A DNA stretch of 64,000 bases from Pseudomonadota bacterium (GTDB taxonomy: Bacteria; Pseudomonadota; Alphaproteobacteria; Acetobacterales; Acetobacteraceae). The notes beneath the pieces were generated by a model. That model saw nothing but the letters and a program-made list of their open reading frames with translations, was not told the DNA's origin and ran no database searches. Shown here piece after piece: positions 56,011 to 64,000 of this stretch; position 1 is the stretch's first letter, and each line of letters begins with the position of its first letter. A program made the position numbers and the translations under genes. The DNA lies in the NCBI GenBank assembly GCA_018240405.1, contig JAFEFW010000641.1, positions 1 to 64,000 on the forward strand. Direction: 5' to 3'.

Positions 56011-57150
56011 GTGAAGAGGCCACGGCCGACCGGCGACGAGACGGTCATACTCGTTCCCAGACCGGCCAGGCCAGCGGTGCAAACCGCGAAAGCTCGGTCG
56101 GTCCCGGTCGCCGCCATTGGGGTAGGGGCGGCTGTAGCGCTTGCCGGCGTCGTCGGCGGGCTCTGGCTGGTGCTGCACGCTCCGTCACCCCCCGCGCAGG
56201 TGGCGAATTCCATTGCCGCACCGGCCGCGCCGCCGATGGTGACAGCGCCCGCGCCGGCCGCACCGCAAGTCGCTGCTCCCGTACCGACTGCATCGGGAGC
56301 GGTGGCGTCCGCGCCGCCTGCGGCTCAGGCTACGCCCGCGCCCACACCGCCGATCCAGGCGGCAGCGCCGGAATTCGCGGTCATTCAAGCGCCGGTCGAC
56401 GCCATCCGCCGCAACACGCCCACCGACATGACGGTCTTCCGCCTTGCGGAGAACCCGAACGTCATCGTGCTGGACTTCGCATCACTGGAACAGCAGGGCC
56501 GTATGCTCGACCGGGTGGCAGCCCTGACCGAAAAACGCAGCCAGCCGCGCGACCGGATCGTCACCTCGGAAGAACTCAATAAGGCGCTGCGGTCAGAAGC
56601 CAGTCCATCGGGCTGGTTCTATTACGGCCACGACTACAGCGCGGCGCAACTGAACCGCTTCTTTGACCTCGCGGCGCGGGAGCGTATGCCCTTGACGCCG
56701 GAGGAGGCCACATTGGCACGCCTGCTGACGCAGTTGGGATGGCGCAACGCGACCAGCAGCGGCGCCCTGATCTCCATCCCACGCCTCGGCGCCGACTCCA
56801 ACGTCACCCCGGAGGCGCGCAACACGATCCTCACACACGAGCTGTCGCACGGTGAGTATTTCAGCAATCCGGCCTATGCCGACTACGTCCACCGATTCTT
56901 CCTGGCGAGCCTGACGGCGCCGGAGCGGGAGGCATTTCGGACGTTCCTGGCACGCGAAGGCTATGACCGGGACAATCCCGAAGTGGTGGAGAACGAAACG
57001 CACGCCTATCTGCTGTTCACCGCCGACTCCAAGTTCTTCACGCCCAAGGATGTCGGGATGACGCCGGCCCGCCGGGCCGATTTGCGCGCGCTGTTCCTCC
57101 GCGACATGCCCGCCGGCTGGCTCAAGGATTTGCTCGCTCGGCTGCCGTAG
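56011..57150 (+). CDS. membrane-anchored putative zinc metallopeptidase
   Basis: 379 residues, GTG start, 33 bp after the OmpA-like gene. Short cytosolic N-terminus, one membrane helix (~32-54), then a ~75-residue Ala/Pro/Thr-rich spacer. The folded periplasmic domain (~115-379) contains HELSH at 276-280, a zincin HExxH motif, followed ~47 residues later by ENETHAY with Glu327/Glu329 as candidate third ligand. I do not recognise the family by name. The layout (anchor, flexible spacer, zinc site) suits envelope maintenance, and the neighbour binds peptidoglycan; a role in wall or outer-membrane turnover is inference. Confidence 0.8.
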   Translation: MKRPRPTGDETVILVPRPARPAVQTAKARSVPVAAIGVGAAVALAGVVGGLWLVLHAPSPPAQVANSIAAPAAPPMVTAPAPAAPQVAAPVPTASGAVASAPPAAQATPAPTPPIQAAAPEFAVIQAPVDAIRRNTPTDMTVFRLAENPNVIVLDFASLEQQGRMLDRVAALTEKRSQPRDRIVTSEELNKALRSEASPSGWFYYGHDYSAAQLNRFFDLAARERMPLTPEEATLARLLTQLGWRNATSSGALISIPRLGADSNVTPEARNTILTHELSHGEYFSNPAYADYVHRFFLASLTAPEREAFRTFLAREGYDRDNPEVVENETHAYLLFTADSKFFTPKDVGMTPARRADLRALFLRDMPAGWLKDLLARLP

Positions 57151-57211
57151 GGCGCGGCCGGGGCTTCTGCTAGGCTCTGCCATCCGGATTGGTGCGGGAT
57201 GGGGACGAAGC

Positions 57212-58048
57212 ATGGCGAACCCAAAGACGAGCGATGGCGTCAGCCTGACAGGATTCACAGAGCGGGATCATGCGCAGCAGCTCAACACCTATATCAGGGC
57301 GCTGGAGGCGTTCGACGCCACCGCCGGAATCCAGGAACTGAAGGCGCTGTCGCGGGAGCGGACCGGCATCGGTCCGGGACGTCGCGTATTGGATGTCGGC
57401 TGCGGGTTCGGATTGGAGACACTGCGCGCGGCGGAACGCGTTGCGCCGTCTGGAACGGTCGCCGGACTTGACCTCAGCCGTGACTTCATCGTCGAGGCAC
57501 AACGCCGCGCTGACGCCGCCGGACTGAAAATCGACCTGCGCGTCGGGTCGGCCGAGGCGCTGCCATTCGCCGATGCCGCCTTCGACATCGTCAGGGCCGA
57601 ACGACTGCTGATCTATCTGCATCAGTGGCAGACGGCGTTGGCCGAAATACGCCGCACGGTCCGTCCGGGCGGCCGGATCGCGCTGATCGAGCCGGACATC
57701 AGTACCACCACGGTCAACATTCCGGACCGCGCACTGCTCCGGCGCATCATGGCGCATGAGGCGGATATGAACGTGGTGAATGCCTGGCTGCCCGGTCCGC
57801 TCAGCGCCGCGCTCCGCTCTTTGAACTTCGTCGACGTGGCGCTGGCAACGCGTGTGGTGGTGTTTCCGGCGGAGCTGGGGCGGGTCTATTTTGGCGAGTG
57901 CGGCCGGTCCGCGTGCGAAGCCGGGGTGATCGGCGCCGATGAGCTGGTGCACTGGCAGGTCGGCCTGGATGCCCTGCATGCAAGCGGACAGCTTTTCGGC
58001 ACGGTCAGCTATTTTCTGTTCAACGCGACGCGGCCCGCAGAAAACTGA
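57212..58048 (+). CDS. class I SAM-dependent methyltransferase (UbiE-like)
   Basis: 278 residues; GGGGA precedes the ATG. Motif I VLDVGCGFGLETLRAAER, Asp of motif II in VAGLDLSRDFI, SAEALPFADAAFDIV, and VRPGGRIALIEPD. This is the Methyltransf_11/25 arrangement for small molecules or lipids. The C-terminal half (~195-278) is a less conserved lid. Lies 61 bp after the zinc-peptidase gene in the same direction. Substrate unknown; no ubiquinone genes nearby, so ubiE itself is unlikely. Confidence 0.88.
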   Translation: MANPKTSDGVSLTGFTERDHAQQLNTYIRALEAFDATAGIQELKALSRERTGIGPGRRVLDVGCGFGLETLRAAERVAPSGTVAGLDLSRDFIVEAQRRADAAGLKIDLRVGSAEALPFADAAFDIVRAERLLIYLHQWQTALAEIRRTVRPGGRIALIEPDISTTTVNIPDRALLRRIMAHEADMNVVNAWLPGPLSAALRSLNFVDVALATRVVVFPAELGRVYFGECGRSACEAGVIGADELVHWQVGLDALHASGQLFGTVSYFLFNATRPAEN

Positions 58049-58146
58049 ACGACGCTCTCGAGCCCCTGCTGATGGGACTGTCCGGCGGCATCAAATTACC
58101 GTTTTGCCATTACGCGGGAGTCACTGCGGATGTTCGAGTAGTAATC

Positions 58147-58776
58147 ATGGCAAGCGACTTCCGGCGGACGACCGATATGGCGGCATCTCCACGGTTCTAT
58201 ATCTATCTGCTGGACGAGGCCGGCCGAACCAGGGCCGGCGATTCATTTGCTGCGCGCAGCTATCTGGAGGCAGCCGACACCGCGGCTATCCTTTACGAGG
58301 CCTGCAGCGACGCATTCGCCGGCTACGAGCTCTGGTGCGGACACCATCGCCTGCTTCGGACATTGGCTCCTCCCGCTGCGGCAAGCGACGAATTTCAGCG
58401 CCTTGCGGCGGAACACCAGGAGGAGGTCGTCGCCCTCGAGGAGAGCTTGAAGGACGCAAGCCTGGAGGCACGGACAAGCCGGAGGCTGCTCCAGTCGACG
58501 GAACGGTTCCTGACCGACCGGTATGCCCGGCTTATCGAGCTAGCGCCCGACCCGGCCTCGTCCACTGTCAATACAAGCGAAGACGCGTCCGAGGAGGCGC
58601 GTCTGACAAACCTGCTCCGTGTCAGCCAGGCGCGTGTTGTCCGGCAGCGGGCGGTGGCCGCGTCGCTGGAAGCTGCCGGCCATCTGGAGGCCGCGGCGAC
58701 GGCACGGGCCGTGCTGGCCACGTTCCAGAAGACGCTCATGCTGCTGCGCCGTCAGCGCACGCCGCACAATTCCTGA
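58147..58776 (+). CDS. small YLLDE/YELWCG family protein, longer paralogue
   Basis: 209 residues from ATG 58147. Opens FYIYLLDE, then EAADTAAIL and YELWCGHHRLL, followed by a helical half (LAAEHQEEVVALEESL, SRRLLQSTERFL) matching the 121-residue protein at 13373-13738 region by region. It adds a C-terminal coiled segment (~140-209, LTNLLRVSQARVVRQRAVAAS, ATFQKTLMLLRRQR). Soluble, no signal. Neighbours are a methyltransferase and a convergent exoprotein gene. Function unknown. Its kin beside an HWE kinase suggests stress or two-component signalling. Confidence 0.75.
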   Translation: MASDFRRTTDMAASPRFYIYLLDEAGRTRAGDSFAARSYLEAADTAAILYEACSDAFAGYELWCGHHRLLRTLAPPAAASDEFQRLAAEHQEEVVALEESLKDASLEARTSRRLLQSTERFLTDRYARLIELAPDPASSTVNTSEDASEEARLTNLLRVSQARVVRQRAVAASLEAAGHLEAAATARAVLATFQKTLMLLRRQRTPHNS

Positions 58777-58825
58777 AGGCTGCGACGGCGACGGTCATGC
58801 CGCACTGACGGGGCCGGCCCCAAGG

Positions 58826-61225
58826 CTAACGCCGGAACCGCCCGCCACCTTCAAACCCCCGCGCTCCGCCTTCGAAACCGCCGCGATTGAAGCCGCCGTC
58901 ATTGAAGCGCTGCGCGCCCTGGTATCCGCCGTAGCTGGAGGTCCGCTGCTGCTGGTATTGCTCCTGTCGAGCATACCCTTGCGTGCGGGCGCGATCGTCG
59001 TTCTCCAACTGGCTCCAGGTGTTCTGTGACCTGGCGGCGGGCGCGGACTGGGTGCCGGTCTGCCGTGTGCCCTCGGTCGGCGATTTAGGCGGGGTCACCG
59101 GATTCCACGAGCCGTTATCCCATTTGGACCAGCCATCCGATGTCTTCTTATAGGCATTGCCGTCGGCGCCGGCATACACGTTGCCACTTGCGGTCTTGGC
59201 CACGCCGGCGTCCCGGCCGCCCGCCGTGTGCACGGCAGCGCCTTCGGCGCCAGTGGAGGAGCTGAAGCCCCGCGCCGTCCCGCCGGCAGCGCTCCGAGCG
59301 CTGGCGGTATCTACAGACTTGTTCGGGCCAGAGATTTCGCTCGACCCCCACCGCCCATAGGCATTGGCGTTCTGTGTCGTCGAGCCGGAGCGGCCGGTCG
59401 AGGGATTCACAAAACTGGCGTTGGCCGTGCCGCCGTATGCTCCCCAGGAGGCGGTGCCGTGCGAGTAGCGCCCGGTCGCCGGATTATAGGCCGACCAACC
59501 GCCGGCGCCGCCATACGGGCCGTAGACCGCACCACCGCGCGCCCAGGCGCCGGTGTTCGGGTTGTAGTAGGCGCCACCGCGCGCTCCATAATAGGGACCA
59601 TAGACTCCGCCGCCGCGAGCCCAGGCGCCGGTCGCGGGGTTGTAGTAGACGCCGCCGGCATAGGAGTACGGGTAAGGGAAATAACCCGGCACCCGGCCTG
59701 CCACGACATAGGGCGGGTAGTAGTAGCCAGTGCCATAAACCAATAACCCGGCGGTGATGAAGCCCAGCGCATAGCCGGCGGTATAGCCATAGGTTATCGC
59801 GGTCGGCGTGGTGTCATACACCCGCACATACGTCACCGGGTAATAGGGGCTGCTGGGCGGAATTTCGTAGATCGCCGGCGGCACTGACGCCGCCAGCACC
59901 CAGGGGCCGTTTGGCGACGGCGCGGTGAACCAGGCACCCTGCCAGCAGGCATAGTAGACGCCGCCGACCTGGAAGACTGGATAATTGGTGTTCGCCGCGG
60001 CCGAGACTGACGTGCCGGGCACCGGCTTGAACTGCGGTGCCCCGGCATAAGCCACTTTGATCGTCGTGGTCTTCCGGTCGAGCGTCGCCTGGGTTGGTAT
60101 CTGCGCCTGGATGACCGCTTCCTGCGCCTGCTGCGTTCCCGGCACCGAGGACAGCACGGCGCCCTGCGGGCTGTCGGCGGGGATCATCGCGAAATCCGGC
60201 GGCAGAGTGCCCGTGGCGAAGCTCCATGGCCCATCGAAGCCGGGCGCCGAAAACCAGCGGCCGGAGGCAAGGAAAAACAGTTTCCCAGCGGAGTCCCTGA
60301 ACAGCGCGCTGTTGGTGTTGGCGGCCACCTGCAGCGTCGTCTCCGGCACCGGCGTCCATTGCGGCGGCCCGTCGGTAACGATGATCTCCGCGGGCACGGT
60401 CGAGACGATGATCTTCGGCACCGGGTTCAGCAAATGGCCGGGCACGCTGCCTTTCAGCTCCGGAAAGTCGGGATTGTCGGCCAGCGCTCGGAAGGTTGGC
60501 GGCACCGTATTGGTCTGTGACCATGGCCCCGAAGCAGCCGGCGCGGTAAACCAGGCGCCGTTGTTCAGTAGGTACCAGCTTTGGTTGCCGGGGTCCTGGA
60601 ACACCGGCCAATTGGTGTTCACCGCCCGTAACAACGGGCTGCCCTGGATCGGCGCCAGCACCGGTTCGCCATCAAACACCACCAGACTGGCCGGGGAGGC
60701 GGCGTAGTAGATGGCCGGCGGCTCATTCTTCACCGCCACCGGCTTGGCGTCGACCTGAGCGGACTGCAGGCTGAGCAGCACCATATCCAGTGGCACGGTC
60801 TTCGGCGGCATGCTGGCCAGTCTGGCCTGGATGCGCTGTGCCAGTTCGCCGGCCTGGGTCGTATCCAGCGCCGGGAAGTGCGACGAGACGAGCTTGAAGC
60901 CGGTGACGGTCACGGTGCGGCTCTGCTGATCCGTCATGGTCTGGCCGGACACAAGCAGCGTGCCGATGATCGGTGTCGTACTGCCCACGCGCGTGATGGA
61001 CACGGCCATGCGCGCCTCCAGGCGCGTGCGCTCCGGCCAGTCCGTTACCTGCGGCGGGTAGACGGTGATGCTGCCGTCCTTCCCGGTGATGGTATGGGGC
61101 CAGCCCGGCGTCGCCACGTCGGCGGCCGTTTGTGGTGTCGTAGGAGCAGGGGCGGCGAGGGCTGGCGATAAGGCCGGCGGGATGGCCAGCAGCATGGCTG
61201 CGGTAAGAAGCAAGGCAGCGCGCAT
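58826..61225 (-). CDS. secreted Trp-rich repeat protein with Tyr/Gly-rich tail
   Basis: 799 residues. Signal peptide MRAALLLTAAMLLAIPPALSPALA. Residues ~40-180 form a beta domain. Three ~95-residue repeats follow (~200-480), each with an NTN..VF element and a W..AP...GPW ending (GAWFTAPAASGPW, GRWFSAPGFDGPW, GAWFTAPSPNGPW). After a hydrophobic stretch (~505-525) comes a Tyr/Gly/Pro-rich region of YNP.TGAWARGG.VYGPYGG repeats (~560-640) and a Gln/Arg/Gly tail. Members of this type are often labelled carbohydrate-binding or exoprotein, from memory. Probably cell-surface or extracellular. Converges on the YLLDE gene, 49 bp apart. Confidence 0.82.
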   Translation of the reverse strand: MRAALLLTAAMLLAIPPALSPALAAPAPTTPQTAADVATPGWPHTITGKDGSITVYPPQVTDWPERTRLEARMAVSITRVGSTTPIIGTLLVSGQTMTDQQSRTVTVTGFKLVSSHFPALDTTQAGELAQRIQARLASMPPKTVPLDMVLLSLQSAQVDAKPVAVKNEPPAIYYAASPASLVVFDGEPVLAPIQGSPLLRAVNTNWPVFQDPGNQSWYLLNNGAWFTAPAASGPWSQTNTVPPTFRALADNPDFPELKGSVPGHLLNPVPKIIVSTVPAEIIVTDGPPQWTPVPETTLQVAANTNSALFRDSAGKLFFLASGRWFSAPGFDGPWSFATGTLPPDFAMIPADSPQGAVLSSVPGTQQAQEAVIQAQIPTQATLDRKTTTIKVAYAGAPQFKPVPGTSVSAAANTNYPVFQVGGVYYACWQGAWFTAPSPNGPWVLAASVPPAIYEIPPSSPYYPVTYVRVYDTTPTAITYGYTAGYALGFITAGLLVYGTGYYYPPYVVAGRVPGYFPYPYSYAGGVYYNPATGAWARGGGVYGPYYGARGGAYYNPNTGAWARGGAVYGPYGGAGGWSAYNPATGRYSHGTASWGAYGGTANASFVNPSTGRSGSTTQNANAYGRWGSSEISGPNKSVDTASARSAAGGTARGFSSSTGAEGAAVHTAGGRDAGVAKTASGNVYAGADGNAYKKTSDGWSKWDNGSWNPVTPPKSPTEGTRQTGTQSAPAARSQNTWSQLENDDRARTQGYARQEQYQQQRTSSYGGYQGAQRFNDGGFNRGGFEGGARGFEGGGRFRR

Positions 61226-62191
<966 letters not shown>

Positions 62192-62213
62192 CTGACTGTC
62201 TGATCGATCGAAC

Positions 62214-62233
62214 CTTGGCCGATAACGGCCGAG
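62214..62233. other. hairpin between glnB and glnA
   Basis: CTTGGCCG-ATAA-CGGCCGAG forms an 8-bp stem with one G.T pair and a 4-nt loop, 23 bp after the glnB stop. No T-run, so possibly an mRNA-stability or processing stem that lets glnA be expressed apart from glnB. Confidence 0.35.
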
Positions 62234-62346
62234 GGGTAGCAACCAGGGCGCCGCGTGGTGCGGGCCCGTTCAGAGCTGCTTTGTCCGCTGGTCCATGACG
62301 GGGCGCGGCACTGTGGCTCGTTTGTTTGGCAACGGGGAATACCAGA

Positions 62347-63762
62347 ATGGCAAGCGAGAGCGTCAGCAAGGTGCTGGCGATGCTGAAAGAAAACTCGGTC
62401 GAGTACGTTGACCTGCGGTTCACCGACCCGCGCGGCAAGTGGCAGCACACTGCCCAGCATGTCTCCACCATCGAGGAAGATGTCTTCACCGATGGTTTCA
62501 TGTTCGACGGCTCCTCGATCGCCGGCTGGAAGGCCATCAACGAGTCCGACATGATCCTGATGCCGGATCCGGACACGGCCGTCATGGATCCGTTCGCGGC
62601 CAAGCCGAGCCTGATCCTGGTCTGCGATATCATCGAGCCGTCCACCGGCCAGCTGTATTCGCGCGATCCGCGCGGCACGGCGAAAAAGGCCGAGGCCTAT
62701 GTGAAGGAATCCGGCATCGGCGACGCCGTGTTCATGGGGCCGGAAGCCGAATTCTTTATCTTTGACAGTGTGAAGTATGGTACCGGCGGCAACTACGGCA
62801 TCTATCAGCTGGACAGCCAGGAAGGTCCGCAGGCCTCGCTGAAGGACTATCCGGAAGGCAATATGGGCCACCGTCCGGGCGTGAAGGGTGGCTACTTCCC
62901 GGTTCCGCCCATCGACAGCGAGAGCGACCTGCGCGCCGAGATGCTGTCCACCATGGGCGAGATGGGCGTGGTCATCGAGAAGCACCACCACGAGGTGGCG
63001 CAGAGCCAGCATGAGCTTGGCATGAAGTTCGGCCCGCTGACGCGCATGGCCGACCACCTGCAGATCTACAAGTACTGCATCCACAACGTGGCGCACAGCT
63101 ACGGCAAGACGGCGACGTTCATGCCGAAGCCGATCTATGGCGACAACGGATCGGGCATGCACGTCCACCAGTCGATCTGGAAGGACGGCAAGCCGTTGTT
63201 TGCTGGCAACGGCTACGCGGATCTGTCGGAGACCTGCCTGTATTACATCGGCGGCATCATCAAGCACGCCAAGGCGCTGAACGCCTTCACCAACCCGCTA
63301 ACCAACAGCTACAAGCGGTTGATCCCGGGCTTCGAGGCGCCGGTGCTGCTGGCTTATTCCGCGCGCAACCGGTCGGCGTCCTGCCGTATCCCGTACGCGA
63401 CGAACCCGAAGGCGAAGCGCGTGGAAGTTCGTTTCCCGGATCCGGGTGCCAACCCGTACCTGGCGTTCGCGGCGATGCTGATGGCTGGCCTGGACGGCAT
63501 CAAGAACAAGATCCATCCCGGCGATCCAATGGACAAGGACCTGTACGATCTGCCTCCGGAAGAACTCAAGGGCATTCCGACCGTCTGCGGCTCGCTCCGC
63601 GAGGCGCTCGGCGCGCTGGCGGCCGACCACGACTTCCTGCTGCAGGGCGGCGTGTTCAGCCAGGACCAGATCGAGAGCTATATCGAACTGAAGTGGGGCG
63701 AGGTGTATCGCTTCGAGCATACGCCGCACCCGGTCGAGTTCGAGATGTACTACTCCGTCTGA
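62347..63762 (+). CDS. glnA: type I glutamine synthetase
   Basis: 471 residues from ATG 62347 (MASESVSK) with GGGGA upstream; 7 residues longer from 62326. GlnA type I-beta: [18 protein letters not shown], metal site [13 protein letters not shown] region [21 protein letters not shown] and [22 protein letters not shown]. The adenylylation site is Tyr400 in [11 protein letters not shown], so GlnE control is expected. Dodecameric cytosolic enzyme making glutamine from glutamate, ammonia and ATP. Second gene of glnB-glnA and followed by a strong terminator. Confidence 0.98.
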   Translation: MASESVSKVLAMLKENSVEYVDLRFTDPRGKWQHTAQHVSTIEEDVFTDGFMFDGSSIAGWKAINESDMILMPDPDTAVMDPFAAKPSLILVCDIIEPSTGQLYSRDPRGTAKKAEAYVKESGIGDAVFMGPEAEFFIFDSVKYGTGGNYGIYQLDSQEGPQASLKDYPEGNMGHRPGVKGGYFPVPPIDSESDLRAEMLSTMGEMGVVIEKHHHEVAQSQHELGMKFGPLTRMADHLQIYKYCIHNVAHSYGKTATFMPKPIYGDNGSGMHVHQSIWKDGKPLFAGNGYADLSETCLYYIGGIIKHAKALNAFTNPLTNSYKRLIPGFEAPVLLAYSARNRSASCRIPYATNPKAKRVEVRFPDPGANPYLAFAAMLMAGLDGIKNKIHPGDPMDKDLYDLPPEELKGIPTVCGSLREALGALAADHDFLLQGGVFSQDQIESYIELKWGEVYRFEHTPHPVEFEMYYSV

Positions 63763-63789
63763 TCCGTTTCCGCGGTCAGAGGACAAGGA

Positions 63790-63821
63790 CCCCGCCACGG
63801 CGACGTGGCGGGGTTTCTTTT
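63790..63821 (+). terminator. intrinsic terminator of glnBA
   Basis: Perfect 9-bp GC-rich stem CCCCGCCAC/GTGGCGGGG (63790-63798, 63805-63813) with a 6-nt loop, immediately followed by TTTCTTTT. Starts 28 bp after the glnA stop. The clearest rho-independent terminator in the window. Confidence 0.92.
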
Positions 63822-64000
63822 GCCCTCATGGCATCGGCCGTTGTTAGCCCGGCCGCCCCTAGCGCCACGGCGCGATAACCTTTTGCGCGCTTCTGAATGA
63901 TCGTCGGCAACCCGGCGTGTTGGATGACCGGTAGAACATGCCGCGCTGGCGGCACCCGGAAGGCGTCCTGACTGGCGTGTCGGCGCTTGGTCATCCCCTG

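Noticed and set aside
63776-63994. 72-residue minus-strand open frame at the window end
   Set aside because: Its last residues are encoded by the glnA terminator stem (PPRRRGG), and no motif is visible; could be a real gene edge but cannot be supported.

Overview
The window is 64 kb of GC-rich (about two-thirds G+C by eye), densely coded chromosome with no rRNA, tRNA, CRISPR array, insertion sequence or phage gene that I can see. Gene content points to an alphaproteobacterium, most likely a Rhodospirillales/Acetobacteraceae-type organism. The pointers are an HWE-family sensor kinase fused to CheB and CheR, a glnB-glnA pair with a sigma-54-type promoter, bifunctional HldE, and several PAS-rich kinases. 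The lineage is inference; no marker gene in the window settles it.

Layout. 0-8 kb: ftsK, an AlgD-type nucleotide-sugar dehydrogenase, a HepT/MntA (HEPN/MNT) toxin-antitoxin pair followed by a 60-residue ORF, a small lipoprotein, and a CoA-binding domain fused to an O-acetylhomoserine sulfhydrylase. 8-14 kb: a signalling island with a receiver-only regulator, a stand-alone CheB, a CheB-CheR-PAS-HWE kinase, and a small protein with a full-length paralogue at 58 kb. 14-21.5 kb: surface-polysaccharide genes: hldE, a repeat protein, a 1521-residue GT2-GT2-GT9 protein, and cysQ. 21.6-27.3 kb: a Tat-exported peptide-type ABC binding protein and a six-PAS hybrid kinase. 27.6-34.3 kb: a carbon-metabolism locus with a TPP enzyme divergent from a translationally coupled lyase-aconitase-binding protein operon. 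34.4-37.7 kb: an acyl-CoA dehydrogenase pair with a short-chain epimerase.

37.7-53.8 kb is the most striking part. Read on the minus strand it runs: TpsB outer-membrane transporter, a 2.2-kilo-residue filamentous-haemagglutinin-type TpsA exoprotein, a lipoprotein with TPR-like repeats and a CHAT (caspase-like) domain, a transmembrane Ser/Thr kinase, an FHA protein with a TagH-like C-terminus, and a PP2C phosphatase. TpsA and CHAT overlap by 4 bp and TpsB and TpsA are 5 bp apart. I read it as a secreted giant adhesin paired with a periplasmic or outer-membrane caspase-like protease and a kinase/phosphatase/FHA switch of the kind that controls type VI secretion, but with no type VI genes present. 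This is my main candidate for an undescribed system.

54-64 kb: a fatty-acid desaturase, an OmpA-like protein, a membrane-anchored putative zinc peptidase, a methyltransferase, the second small signalling paralogue, a Trp-rich repeat exoprotein, and glnB-glnA ending in a clear intrinsic terminator.

Intergenic regions hold several perfect inverted repeats: a 16-bp pair near 21.6 kb, an 11-bp pair at 34.3 kb and a nested 35-bp palindrome ahead of the PP2C gene. They also hold direct repeats upstream of tpsB and a strong sigma-54-type match upstream of glnB.
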